This document shows positions 12,903-27,200 of a DNA stretch of 64,000 nt, one piece after another. Each line of letters opens with the position of its first letter. Positions within the stretch are counted from its first letter, which is position 1. The stretch spans positions 54,652,152 to 54,716,151 of the forward strand of contig NC_052017.1 in assembly GCF_015832195.1 (NCBI RefSeq). The letters are read 5' to 3'. Under the pieces are notes generated by a model that had not been told where the DNA came from, ran no database searches, and was given only the letters and a program-made list of their open reading frames with translations. The DNA comes from Motacilla alba alba (taxonomy: Eukaryota; Chordata; Aves; Passeriformes; Motacillidae). Made by a program: the position numbers and the translations under genes.

Positions 12903-14924
12903 CTGTCAAGTGATCTCACCTAACAGGATGTGCAAAGGAAATTGCATATCTTTTGGCAGCCTGAAGTTTTCATTTCAGTCCTTTGGCTGGCTGAGGACTA
13001 GTTTGAATCTCCAAATAGTTTAAATAGCCACGGCCAGAAGGCACCTAGAAGTTTGGCAAAAATCCCTTTCCTAAGAAGGGAGCGTGGCTTGCTGATCCTG
13101 ATTCCTGCTTTTGTTTCCCCTCTATTGTGCTGGTTGCCATATTAGCTTTCTATCTAGCTTGTGCAGCCTTACTGTGAGCCTGCCTCTTTTAAGCTCTTGA
13201 AGTGCTGGGAAAAGTTCATACAGGGCATAGTTTGCAAAATGCTGAAACAGTCAGTGGTCAGAAGAAACAGTACTGAAGATGCACATATTTTTGCAAGTTA
13301 GAAATCCTTTTTTTCTTCCCATGGCACTGTTCCCAGTGTTAGACAATATGTATCTGATGTATCTAGCTTTATTTTGGTTTCTTTTTGATCATGTTTAATT
13401 CAGTTGCTATTTTTGAGAAATACGTATAGCAGTTCAAGTCTTTTTACTGCATTGTGTCCAGGAGAGAAAAAAAATTTGCACTTAACAAATTGTTCGAAGA
13501 CATACATTCTGAAGAGTGTGCTATGGTATGTTCAGGCTTTCATTCATGTGTTCAGGAATTTTATGTGTGACTTGGGTTGAAGTGTGCTTTCTGCCTAGAG
13601 AGGCATGCTGGAGTCTGCATTCTGCATTTGGACTTGTAAGACATCTTGCTATGTAAAGCCATATAGATAAGATTTCTCTCAAAAGGGTACTTTGCTATGA
13701 ATTTTGAAGACAGCTGATGTTAGCAGATGGTGACTAGAATAGCCATCCCTCCCAGTATCTCTAAATCCTTAAACAGTGTGAATACAGGCAGTGCAGTAAT
13801 GATTTGGTGAGGCAACATAGGAAATATACTTGGCATTATGGCATGAGGCCAAATCCTGAGAGATTCATAGTTCCTGAACTATATCTTGAAGGCTGGGTGC
13901 TGGAAGAATGAAACCGATGATGCTCAGGTTGGTGGGGTTTGGAGTAAATATTGCTTTCCATTCAACCTGTTATTCATTTGCTTCTTGTGGCACAAATTAA
14001 CAGTAAGATTTTTTTGCAGAGACTCTGTGAAAATGCTCTTACTCCCACAGAAAGAGAAATCCTGATTATGAAGAAGATATTTGCAGTTTGACCTGGTTAC
14101 ATAAGGTGGCAACAAAAAAATGCTTTCAGAAGAATGTGCTTATATTTTGGCGAAAAACTTTGTGTTTTAAGTGCACTGTAATGAAATTTAGTTCTGAGAA
14201 TGAGGTAAGATCTTTAAATCACTTAAAGGGATTTGAAAGGATACTTCTTTTAAAAAATTGCATATAATACATAAAATCAAAACCAGGGCAATTATTTTAA
14301 AAATGATTGATTTGAAACAAATATTCACTGGAAATTTTTCATTGCAAAACGTACTTTTTTTCTTTGCTTTTGTTTCATATCATATCTGAAGGAAAGAAAA
14401 TTTTAAAAAGGGATCTTTCTTCAAAGAAAGGAATGTCTCAGTCTGCCTTATGCACTGAAATCCCTATAGCACCTGGCTTAAATAATAATTTCCAAAAAGC
14501 AAACCTCTTTCAGCCATGAAAAATGAAGAGAAATTAATCAATTTCTCTATCATTTACAATATTCTACAACAGAATATTAGAGGCTATTAGATAGCCTATG
14601 TTTCTTATTTATCTACCATATCTAAATGTTTCTACATGCTCCCCAAATATTTTTATTTCCTTTAATCATCAGCAATTCTTGGAAGCAGAGGTTCAGGCTT
14701 CCTTATACCCTCAATTCCATTTTGCCAATTCCATTTTGCCAATCCCAACACAAAAAAGATAGCCTTTGTTTAAAAGTTTAATGTTCTTAATTAGTAGAAT
14801 TGTCAGACTAATTGGAATGCCAGTTAGAATTGGCAGGGCTATCGTTATTTAGAAGTGCTGTGGTCTAATGTTAACTGCTATTAAACCTTATAGCTTGTGA
14901 AAGAGAGAGAATAAGGAGATGTAT

Positions 14925-14944
14925 ACACACACACACACACACAC
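14925..14944. repeat. (AC)n microsatellite
   Basis: Ten AC units. Confidence 0.9.
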
Positions 14945-17900
14945 AAATCCTCCATTCTCCTCCATTTTAAATGTCAAGAGTCCATAATAATCCGTGCTGT
15001 CAAAATGTACTTAGGGACTGTTTAACCCGTGAAGACACTGATGAAAAGTTAATGACTGATTATGCACAAAAGTAACATTATGGAATAAAAACTATTTAAA
15101 TGTCTACATTTCATCTGTGGCTGAAAAAAGTACTCACAGCACCATGGATTTTCATTTGAGTTGTGCAAGAGAAATCTACTTTATTTTACTTTCTGTACTT
15201 GTGAAAGTTACTTCTTACAGCACATGGCAAATGGAGATCTTACAGCATTGTATGAACTGAAATTTAGCTTCAGTGCCTGCTTGTTCAAGGAGCGTTTCAC
15301 AGACAGAGGTGCTATCACTCAGGTTCCCATGGTGAGTTAGATGTACACTGAGAGTTCAGCAACTTTCACTCTCTGCACATGTGCCCTTCCCATTGACCTA
15401 ATTCTAAATTCTGAGATGATCATGGAAGGAAACAATTTTCTTTTTCAGCCTCAAAGGAAAATAAAAATATCTCTATTCAGACTATGTACTTAAAACTTAT
15501 GTTCCTGACTGAAACCATAAGGGACCACCTCTCAGAGGTGAATGCTGTGAATATTGCTGCAAATTCCATGCACACTGCTACCACATGCACATAATAAATA
15601 CAATTTATATCTGCAAAATATTATATCTACAAATAATTAGGAAAAAAGATGCTCAGGCAGCTAGAGAACCACTTGAGAGCCTGGTGTGTCCAAGTTCCAT
15701 TTTCTAAGTACAAATATATTTTCCACTTTTATGTTTTCTGTAGCTGGGCTGATTGCCTTCTCAAATATCTTACCAGTGATAGATTGAGGCAAGAGTGATG
15801 GTATTGGTGATTATTCATCTGGGGCAATGGTGGTGTAAGCTAGAAGAGGATAGACAGAGGGCAGGGCAGAAAAATAAAAGGTCAGTAACACTGACGCCTA
15901 TGGAGCATGTGGAGGTAATGCAGCACTGCATTTTTCTGTTCCTCTCCAGCCCAATGTAGTTCAAGTATTTCTCAATTTATGTCACAGCCTGTTGACAGTC
16001 TGATAAAATCAATCTGGACCTAACTGCACTTCCTCTTCTATTCCAGAGAAACCAAATAATTCATTTTAATGTAAGTCAGATGTTTAAATTGTAGGTGTGT
16101 GGCCAAAAAACCTGTGCCTTGATCAAATCTTTTGTGCTAACACTTTATTTAACCTTTGTTTATGTAAAGCTACAGTCAAATATAACAAATGTGTCTTTGC
16201 TCTTACAGAAGAAAAGGTGTGAATTTACATGGTTTATATAGGAAAAGTTATTTAAGAATCAGCTACAAACTTATTATTCATAGTTCCTATTGTGTTATTG
16301 CACAAAGATAAATTCAATTCTGGATAAGTAAAATGCTGAAAAAGAGAAATAATTAAGATACTTTAGGAGAAATTAACTGATGAAAAAAATCTTTAACTGA
16401 AAGAAAGACAGTGTTTTCTTTCAGCTTTTCACTAAATAGATATTTCTCTCTTATAAGTGTCTGGCAATGATCTGTTCCTCTCTACTTTGTACATCAAAGC
16501 AGGAAATATCAGCTTCTGAAATTTAAGTGCAGTTTTTCTGATGAAAATACTGTGAGGGAGTATACCAACATTTCATCATGACTGGGATTGAAAACAAACA
16601 TGGAATTTTTGTCATAACTCACTGGAAGAATTCTCTAATTTCATTTCCCCTAAATATTTCAAGGTACTTTGCAGCCACAACTTCATTTTAACATGCTACA
16701 TCACAGGTTTATTGTTTCTGCCTCAATTTGTTACAGTGAGGTATCCTCCAACAAGTTGAGCAAAGATCACTGCAATACAATAAAAAAGAGGAAGCCAGGC
16801 CTTTTTCTCTCCAGTAGGGATGTAGTGGTTTAGTTTCACTTTTCTGACCTGCACTAGTGACCTGCAGTCTGAATTGCTTCACACTTTGATTTGTATTAGA
16901 GATGCTTTTTGTTGCTGCCTTGGGCAGCTGTAAACCAGTGTCCCAGCTCTGGGCTACCCCATTGCTATGTATCTCAATATGGCCCAAGTGTGGCTCCTCA
17001 TACAGATGCCCTCTCTGAGCTGTGGTGATGGTATTGCATCAGTGTGGGAGCAGAGAGGAAAGCAGCACTCTAGTCCTGTACAAAAGATGAACAGCAGTCT
17101 CAATTTGCTTCTCTGGATATCTTACCACTTGGGTGAAAAGGCATCCTTGTGTTTGGAGTCCTGGAGGCAAAAGCTGAGGACATGGAACTTCAGTATAGAA
17201 AGATTATTTTCCTATTTTACTGTTATTTCCCCAATAATTATTTTTATTTTTTGCTTAGGTGGTTTGCATTTACCATACTTATTAATTCTATTGTTTGCCT
17301 TTAGGGCTTCTCTGTGCTTTTTCTCCATCATTAGTTTGTTCTTCTTTTTTCCCCCCCAATGATTTTTTATGTGAGCTTTATGTTAATTAGCCTGATAGTT
17401 GTCCTCTTGTCCATTGTGGATGCAATTGTTTCTAAAGAGATGAACAATATTAATTAATTTGTTGGTTACAAAAGACTATATATGTATTATGCTACCTCTA
17501 TTGCTTGATCACTGGAGTGATCAAGTTTTCCTTGAACGTTTTTTCATTCCTTTTGCATTCTAGCCTTAAAAGGAATTAGAAAAGAGACTAAATGAACTCC
17601 CAAGAGCCGTTCACTCCCATAAGACAAAAGTCCACAAAGACATATAGTCCACAACTCAGAACATAGCAATTTTTAGTGTTTATTTAGATCTATGATCATT
17701 CTGATCTCATACATATTTTCTAGCATTAGCCTTTGATGAAGAGAGACCCTTAAAGTCTGTACACGAAGGTTAAAAAGAGATTACTCTTATTAAATCTCAA
17801 CCTGTTCTCTAACAGTTGCTGAATTCTGAGAGCCCTGAAGCATGACCCAAAAAGCATTACTATAATTAATTATGGTAACTGATAGTGGTACTCTGATATG

Positions 17901-18947
17901 CATATCAATTCCTTTTTCCAAACATACATTCTGGAAATCCACTTCTTGTGGAAGTGTATTGTCTAGCCAAAGTAGACTATTGAGCACAGTCCATTTAGGA
18001 TGTTTAGTTTTGGGGATTTTTTTCTGTTAAAACCCCTAGTATGTATGAGCAAATCAGTCATATCTCAGCTTTAGCAAAACAGAGATGTTTTAGCCGTCCT
18101 TTTGCCTTCTCTTCTATCACTGAGTCTTTTAATCCTCAATTTAGAATGAACAGACTTGTTCAAAACCCATCAAAATCCTTGATGAATTGCTGGCAACTGT
18201 TGCTGTATTGCCATAAGGCTTCCTAGTCCTGTGCCCTTCCTCCAGACATTACTGAGTCAGTACGCAACCAAGAAAAAGACTGCAAATAAACTCAGTGGCG
18301 TGGTACATATTCTGTTGTACTGAGGCCACCCATCCTTCCCTCAGCAAGGGAGGGAGGGGGATCTTTACTCTTAAAGAAAAATATATTTGAAAACAGTGCC
18401 CCAACACTGTCCTCATGGAAATCATTCACTTAGAAGCAGCAGAGTGACTTTAGGCAGGTAAGGTCCTCCTTCAGAGCAGGGCAAAGGAGAGGAGCATCAC
18501 ATCATTCTTGTTCATGCTTTGCTCACATTAAATTATTTTTTAATAAAATACTAACAAAAAGTGAAAAGTATTTAGCAAATATACAGCTAACAGAGCTCAG
18601 TAGCAAGTATGCTGCTTTACTTGCCAACAAAAAGCAAAAGTGAAAATGGTAACATGTGAATGATGCTCTCTGTATGAAGAGGTGACATGTTCCAAGCATA
18701 AGTGCAAACTAAACCCACATTTGTGTGAATCGCTAATTACAAGGGTGAAAACACTGTCAATCTTAATGTTCATCTGGGTTTCATCTTGGATACCAAATGG
18801 GTCTTGCTGTTCTATATGTTAAGAAAAGTCTTGATTTCACAGTCCTGACAAGAGAATGAATATCAGCCAGAAGTAAGTGAAAGGGCATAAACATATTATG
18901 ATGGAACTTTACTAGCATCACTTTTTTTTTACTATATATAAATATTC

Positions 18948-18988
18948 GAAAAAGAAAAAGAAAAAGAAAAAGAAAAAGAAAAAGAAAA
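18948..18988. repeat. (GAAAAA)n hexamer microsatellite
   Basis: About seven tandem GAAAAA units in an AT-rich context. Confidence 0.9.
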
Positions 18989-20860
18989 TATCTACTGCAA
19001 TTTGCAATATATGCATGTCCTGTTGAAGCTTTCTAATAAAAGCAAACCCATCAAAGGATGGGTTTTATCAAATGTCTTAAGCTACAACTCATGTCCTAGT
19101 ACAATTAAAATTTAAATGTAAATCTTTAAAGCACATTATAGACAATCAGAACATCATCATCTGGTATCTATTCATTATTTAAGTGGCACCTTTTGAGTTC
19201 TGTTAATTTTTTTCATATTAATCTCTGAAACTTTGTAGACCTTAAAAAAAAGCAGCTACAAAACTCCTAGCAGGTGGAGAGGCCTACACTCTATAACAAA
19301 TAATTTGGATGCCATGTGGCTCCAGGATCCCACAAATCTACAAAGAGCAAAGGAAGTTTGATTTTAAATGTTTTAATTTGCAGGATGTTGAATGGCATAG
19401 CCGTTAGTGTATATTAGTATTTCAAACAAAAATAACAAGTGTTTGAAAAGTAAATTCTGTCTTTGACTGTTCCATAAACTTCTCTTTCAATCTGAGCTAT
19501 TTTAAGGTGTTTTTAATTTTCGTTTTAATTTTCCTTTTAATGTTTCCTAGAGCCTAAATCATAAGACTTCAGGTTATCAATTTAACAGTATCTTATTCCA
19601 GTGTTTGGATAGGAAACTAAAATAAATAAAAAAGAAGCTATCCTAGGGCTTCAAACTATGAGAAAAGTATACAGCTCAACTTCTGATTGAATCTAGAATG
19701 ATACAGGCCCTTGGAATTTAATTACCTATAAATCTTATTTATTGTTTCAATTTAAAACATAAAGCGAAACATTTGTTAATGTTTTAGATTTTTTTTTTTA
19801 ATAATGGAAGACTATGATATGTGAGTTGTCTGAATTTCTGGTTATAGAAGTCCTCTGTTGACTTTTACAACATCTTTGACTGGTTTCCAACCTACATCGA
19901 TAAGGCAGGTTAGCTTAAGATACACTCAAATTCTCAAGAAAATTCTCTGTAGATGTTTCACATTAATGGAAACAATGGTACACGACTGTGGGGCAAAAAA
20001 GTAAGCAAGTGGAAGATGAAAAAACCTGGGAGCTGTGGAAGATTTCCAGTTAACCTGATCTTGTGTGACAGAAGAGGGTTCACTCTGCTTAATGCCTTTC
20101 TAAATCTCTTAGGAGAGTCTTTGGCTCCAAGAATGCCTGTAATGAACTGCATCTACAGCATTGCTGGTAGATGGCGTAGCTTCATTTGATGAGGGAATTC
20201 TTTTTTTTGCAGCCAGCTGTTGTTGGGCTTGTTATGCTATGAGGTTGGATTTTTTCCCCTGTCCTAAAAAAAGTAAAACATACAATAAGCCCCACCTTGC
20301 ACACTGACCTTCACACCTTGGCAGGCTTTGGTACCTAAGGTTCTATGAGCATGATGTCCTGTGTGCCATTGCTGGAGCATTAAATCATTGTAGGGAACTC
20401 GCTGCACCTTGCAGATATTGGTGTGGGGAAGGAAGACTACAGATCTCCTGAGGCTGGGCAAAAACATCTGTGGAGGGGCAGTGGAATGACCCTCCCTATT
20501 CCCAGGGTGTCATGGCAACATAAGGATTGCAAGGGAGAGGTGGTGTCAGATGGGGAATTGAAAGTTCCCTGTTGAAATGGAGTAGAGACAGAGCAAAATT
20601 CAAGACCAGGAAAGGGCTCTGCAAGCAGTTTCTTCTTCAGCTACTCTTCATTTTCCTTGAACAACCCATTCAAATGTGATCTGATGAATCTACAGAATTA
20701 AAGAGTATATCTAGCAGACCCAGATTCCTGAGATTTAAGCACAAGCCTTAACAGAATATTCAGGTAGAGCAAAGTGAGTGTTTTCCTCCACATTATCTTT
20801 CATGGATGTATAAACAGCATTTGCTTCAAAATGTGTCAATTATGGAGCTCAGAGTCACAG
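18989..20860. other. no gene seen
   Basis: AT-rich non-coding DNA with no recognisable repeat family or convincing coding frame. Confidence 0.5.
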
Positions 20861-21290
20861 CCTGCAGCACAGCAAACTGGCTTTTCCTGGAGCTCATAAT
20901 ATGATAATTAAATTGCTAACAGGCACCTTAGTGACGGCATTTGCTGGGGATATGTGAGACTTCTTTCAATCATACCTTTTGAAGGGAACCTATCAGTAGA
21001 GTCAGAATTCGGGTTTTTTTAATATATTTTCTTCAATTAGTACATTAAATTTTTATGTGGAGTGAAATGGGACAGGACGTGTTTGCCTTCCACTGCACAA
21101 TGATTTATTACCCGAAAAAGACCGCAGAACTAATTAGCAGAGTAATTAATTAATATAAATTTGCATATTTGCATTTGCAATTAGTGCAGCCGACTGATTA
21201 GTCTGAAAATGGGAAGTTTGTCTCATTAGATGTTAGTGTCTGCTGGACCGGAAAGCGGCTGCCAGATGAGGCAAGAAAGCATAGAATAAG
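20861..21290. promoter_or_regulatory. candidate conserved developmental enhancer
   Basis: The block is dense in homeodomain-type cores: attaattaat near 21146, aattagcag near 21131, caattagtg near 21178 and gattagtc near 21196. It also holds an octamer-like ATTTGCAT (around 21168-21175) and a run of TTGCATATTTGCATTTGCAA. The left part has ATGATAATTAAATTG around 20899. This mixture of TAAT cores and POU-like sites without repeats is typical of deeply conserved enhancers around neural transcription-factor genes. NEUROD6 lies about 18 kb away. No alignment was possible, so conservation is inferred from motif character only. Confidence 0.4.
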
Positions 21291-21299
21291 CAAGAGTGT

Positions 21300-24200
21300 G
21301 TGTGTGCACACGCGCAAGCTCATAATTGTCTTTTGTTAGAAGAACGGAGTGCAAATATGTGGTCTAAGATACTAAGACTGCTGGGAGTTTTTAATACTCT
21401 TTTCTTGATTTTCATTCTTAATCTCTTTTTTTGCCTGGTTTTCCCATTCATCTACTTCCTGCAGTGAGTCACTGCAACCATGAAACTCATTGATGGTTCT
21501 GTACAGTCAGATCTTAAGGCAGGGCAGCTGCTGCAGATCACCTGATTTTGGTGTTGAGGGGAGCCTTAAGAAGCCTTCTTTCTGTGCGATTGATGGGACA
21601 GGGCTATTTCCCATCCTACTAGTTACATTGTATAATCAATTCCTAACTGAAAAGCCAAACTCAGGGGTGCCCAGAAAAGCCCAGGACAAGTGATTAGCTT
21701 TCTAGGTTGTTGTGCTGTTGTCTTTTCCTCCTTGGACACACTTGTAGATAAACCTCTTTGTATACATCTAAACAGTCCTTCCACTCTGCATACCTGAACT
21801 TGGTATGACTGGACAGCTACTGTCCCAGGTTTTAGTGACATTTGAGAGGACATTGAAGATGATGTCTATGTCTCCCAGGTAAGATACCCAGATGCCAAAA
21901 TATCTGTATACCAATGCTCTTCTCAGGGTGTCAGAGCAGAGCTAGTTTTCACGGGGTTCAGTGGAGGAGTCCTAGTACCTCTTTGGGGCACTTCACTTTG
22001 CTCTCCACTACATCTGGAGGAAATCTTCAGTCCTCCCCTACTGAGACTGATTGTCTCCCCTTCAAATTACTGAGAGGGAATTGGCTGGCCTTAAAACAGT
22101 CCTCTAAAAGTTCACTGGGTCCTCGTTCAAAAGCTTTGATCAGATTTCAGCCATTTGGTGTTACTTTGACACTTGTGCAAGTGTTGCGAAGATTGAAATG
22201 CATACTGTCGTTGATCACTTGCCATCAGCATGCACTTACAGCACAATGAAGTCCAATTTCTCTCTAGCTCCTCTGCAGTACTGTAACAAGTCACTTTCCT
22301 TCTTAGTTTTGATTTTTTTTTGTTCATTTTAGACTAAGCTTAAAATTTTAACTACAACTATTAGAACTATGGTACAACTGCAATTATACTTTCAATAAAG
22401 TATAATTGTATATTGTTCCAAGAACAAGCTTAAGCTAATGTACACTTTACAAATACAAATTCTGTACCCTCTGGTATACTACCATTAGTTTGCAAAATCT
22501 GAGTGCAAACTGGACTCAAGTCTACATGAATATATTATAAACTTGAATCCAATATTTTTTTGAGATTTGCAGATGTTCATTACCTCTCAAGATGCCCCTG
22601 TCCTATTAGATGTGTATAACATAATTCAAAATGTAATCAGCTCTATGAAATGAGGAAACCTCTGTTTTTCCTTTGTATACCTACACCAATGTATGATAAT
22701 TTGTTATTATGATGTCTGTGTGGGATTGCAATTATTCTTTTCCCCCTACCAATCAGTAAATTTTAATTCTCTGTTTATTACAAAAATTTCAATATATACC
22801 AACAGTATTTGAAAACAATTACAAAGTGAGAAAATACTATTTTCTAAAATACTATTTCTAAAATATATTATTTTCAATTATGAAATCCAATACTAGTAAG
22901 AAGGAATTTGTGAAGAAATATTTGATGAAGGAAGAGCTAATATGGGTAAAGAATGCTACTTAAAAGAATCTTCTTACCACTACAGATGAAGATATAAGTT
23001 TTACAGTCATTCTTTAATAAGAATTAATTTAAAAAATTCTATCATAGTCAATTGCATCATAAACAATCAGCAGAAAATATAAGCATAAATAAAATTTGTT
23101 CCATAGGAATGTCATCTCAGCAAAAATCAAACCATTTGTATGATCAAATAATCAAACTTACTTCCAGCAAATTCTTTGTTATATTTGAAACATAACCAGA
23201 TTTTCAAACACATTCAGGACCAATAGAGGCAAATAATTTTTCATGCTCCATTCCCACAGAGTTCTCTATCTGCACCCTTTGGCAGTCTTAAAAAATCTAG
23301 CCCAGGTGAGTGTCATTTTGGACATGGATGCATATGAGACAGCCCTGGTCTGGGACTATAGCACTGTGTTACGTAGGTGCTCACCATCATGAAGGACATG
23401 CCTGTTGGGATGTCATATTACAGGGACTCAGCACCATGTGCACACAGCTATCCTCCGGGCAGGTAAGAATTGCTTGGTACCCCATCAGCCAGAAGGGCAG
23501 GCAGATGTGGGCTCTACTGAGCTGGTCTTAGTTTTAATTCACAGGCAGCTGTGAATTTGCTTTTGAATCTAGATTGAAGCATCATTTGCCTTTATTTGCA
23601 GCTTTGCATTCTGACACTATTTCCCATTCTGACTGTCAAAACTGTGATAAAAGAAAATAATGCTCTGGCCATTTAGGGAGATCCTTTTCACCCTTACTTC
23701 CCTCACCGTCCAAATGCTGACTCAACAGCTGAGAAATTGTTCATCTGCTTCCTAAACTTCCCTGTAAAACAGCAAAACATTCTGCTTTCATGAGGTCCAA
23801 ATGTTTCATTACACCTTTACTAAAAGAGTAAAGCAAAAAGCAACTCTTTACCAAAAGAGTTGCATTTTGGCAGGCTGTTTGAGTCCAAACACAAAGTAAA
23901 TCATTTTGCAGAAGCATGACGCATAAGCAAACAGAAAAGCACAGGGTGTACAGTACAGTTGGTGCCTGCAGTTGGAGAGTACCCCCAAAGAGACTCTAGC
24001 AGCAGCAGTGACACAGCATTCTTCTTGGCTAAAGTACATTGCAAAGAGAAGGGTAACAATGTAGCTAGCTTCCTAGGTCTAATTAGCTGCAGAGGGCCAA
24101 AGGAGAGCCTGTAACATTCAGTTTTGAATAAACAGCTGGGGAAAATGTATTTTTTATTCATGAGACACAAGAAGGGCAAAAGACAGCTTCCATTTGGATT

Positions 24201-27200
24201 CCACTAATGAAATATGGAATTCTTCAATCCCAGTAGTTGGAGAACTACAGATTGACTATAGATGCAAAGAGAAAGGTCAGAATCCATGTGTCTGTCAAAT
24301 AAGTCCTAACACAGAAAAATGGTGTCACTTCATAGAAATCTTTATACATGTGGAATCCATTCCATATCAGAGGCAAGTAAAATGATATTTTTCTAACAGC
24401 TAGGAATTTTTGTGTCCAGAAACATGGGCAAAACTGGAAACTGCAAAAATAAGTCACCTCCCAAGTTTCTGGTACTGACAACTAGATATTTCAGCAGCTA
24501 CATCCATGAGTGAGAGGCAAAGGAATCTCAGTGTCTAAGAAAAGGGTGTGACTTAAAGTAGTCAAACCTCTAGGGTGGGTACAAAAAGGAAAAAAAGACA
24601 GTCTGGACGCTTACTGATCACTGCAAAAAAATAGGCTCCCTTTGCAACAGGCTATAATTTATCAGGACCCTGCAGCATATTCTGAATATAAACTGCCCAT
24701 CCTGGGCAAGGTAGGTGGTATTTGAAGAAGAGATGAGCAGCCACAACATTTGGTAGGAAACACCTGCTGACCTGTTATCAGTGCACAAGATTTCCTGGGA
24801 AAAAGGTGCATGATGCAAGACTGTTGAAAGGAGGTGAAAACATACATGATAGTGTAGATGTATGTGACTGAGACAAGAGGGAATACCACTGCTCAGTCAA
24901 AATTCAGGAAGAATAAACTAAAAGTGGATTACAGCAGAATGTAAATCACTGCATAGCAAATTGAGAATTTCAGATGAAGTGAACCACAGATGAACCACAG
25001 ATGAAGTGAATGCTGTAAAACAATTTCCCCTAAGAAATGGAAAACCATGGGCTGGGTGACTACCTGCCAATTAGTAATGGGTACCAAGAAGAGCAGAAGT
25101 CACAGGGTGTCCATAAACAGCTGGGATGAGGCAGAAATCTGAAACATGAAGGATGCTGTTGGGAAAGAAACAAAATACTTCATGAAAACAAGGGAGGTCC
25201 CACCACAAGGAACAGTTAATTCTACTTGAAAGGAGCTCTTGTGCAAGAAGAAGCACACACTGAAAGGATTCAAAGTATATATATCAACACAGCAAAATTA
25301 TATTCAGATGGAAAAAAATTATTATTCTTGTTTTCCCTGAGTGTCAGGAGCTTAGTCACCACATGTAGCTGTGCTATTACCACTGAAGCAGATCACAGCC
25401 CCCTAGCGTACATTCATGACAAACCCGTAGTATCCACGTGACCCAGACTTCTTTACTTCACTTTTAAACTGTGAGCGTGTTTCTTGAAAAGCACAATACA
25501 AGCCTGGAAGAACAATTTCTTTAGGAGATTTTTCTTGACTGCATTTATATTGGGCAGCATGTTCCAAAGGGGAAGGAAGAATTAAAAAAGTATTGTAGCA
25601 GAGCTTACCAGGAAATAAACAGAAAGTGATGATGTAATCAGTCAAGAAAGATGGAATAATGTCAAGAAAGTCTCTACAAGAGTGAGTTTCTTTTACTTTG
25701 GAGAGAAAATGAAGTGAATTGTGCAAAGTGTAGCAGGTTAAGTCAAAAGAATCTGTGGCCAGAGCCTGAAAAAGTACTCCCAGCAAACACTTTCATATTG
25801 TACTATATGATTTGGAGGCATATCCTCCCAATTAAATATTTCTCCACTGAGAGACACATCATAATACACAAATTCCTAGATTTGCTCCACATGGCAGGGC
25901 TGCTGTTCTGGGAAACCTTTGAGCATGTGAGTTGGACACAGAAAAGTAAGGCAGCAGCTTGTCTTTTCTGACACGGAAGAAAAACTCTCTGATGTTGAGT
26001 GATGACAACAGAAATTTTTTTTGGCCACTTCAAAAAAAAAAAAGGAAGGCTGTTAGATACCAAAACAATCAACCAAACATTTACGACCAAAACAATCCCA
26101 GGAAACAGAGAAATTTTGCCTGAAGACCCTTCAGGGAATGGGCGTCTGATGAACCATCAACTAATGGTTTGCAGGCCATGGCGTCTTGGGGGCAGTTAAC
26201 CCCAAGTGACTGAAGATGAGACACATCGTTTCCTCATACAGTTGAGTGACTTCTACATGCTTGATGAGGCTTTCCCTTTGACTCCAGCAACGAAGGTGTT
26301 GCCCATTTTGTAGCCCAATGCTGGAAAGCTCAGGAAATAATGTGACTTCCGGGCTGAAGGAAGCAGGAGAAAATCCTCCTATGACTAAAAGCAGGAAGGT
26401 AGAAGAAAGCCTCCTTTCTAATAGATGAAAACCCTACTGCACAATGTTTGGCTAATATTGTAGTCAGTTAGGAGAAATGCAAAACATTCTTAGGAAAAGC
26501 AGTTATCAATGTGAAGCTGCAGTGAAGCTTCCACTCGGCTTTCTACAACTGCCAAAATACAATTTCACCTTCCAAGGTACCACCTATCATCAACGCAGAG
26601 AGAGGAAAACTTTTTTAGCGGGCTGTTCTGGGCACTAGCAGCAGAGTCCTGGACTATGCCTTTGTCTGACAGGACATATTTCTCACTGCTGGCCATGGAG
26701 AGATCTGGGAGTTCAGCTTTGTGGTGGATGCTCTGTAGGACGATGCCTTGAGGCAGGTATTATGATAAGTTTTTGCAAAAAAACAACTGTTTCCAGCTGA
26801 AACTGATTTGAAGTAACAGTGCCACAAAATTTCCTTGACTTTTTGACAGGAAATACATCATGTGTCTGTGCCCAATACATGATGCCCGTTTAGTTCAGGG
26901 ACAGGCTGTTTGCATGTGGGTGCCTAGCTGAGTGGCAGAGAGCAAGAGGTCTCTTTGTGAAAAGACTTATTTTTCTTCTGTTGTGTGTAAAATTTTCATG
27001 ACTGTGAATGGCCTGAACCTAGGCAATGTCAGAGAGATAAAAGAGGCAAAATTGAAATTACATAAATTGGAAGCAACTCTGGATATTCTGCAGAAAACCC
27101 TGTTATTGTGAAGCCAAGACAGAGTGCTCTGTAGGTCGTGGCAGCTTTCTTAGCCTTAGCATTTCTAAAGAGAGTTATTGAAAGGTCTTACACAAGCAAA

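Larger units (their letters stand above)
11156..18945. other. gene-poor AT-rich stretch
   Basis: Apart from the exon-like frame at 12594-12902 and an AC microsatellite at 14925, I see no genes, RNA genes or clear transposons. Several open frames of 60-130 codons exist but have low-complexity or random composition. Confidence 0.5.

Noticed and set aside
16967..17362. 131-codon plus-strand frame ending in a hydrophobic run
   Set aside because: The hydrophobic end is produced by a T-rich tract; no family similarity was recognised.
25403..25786. 127-codon minus-strand frame
   Set aside because: No motif, no exon signals, average composition.
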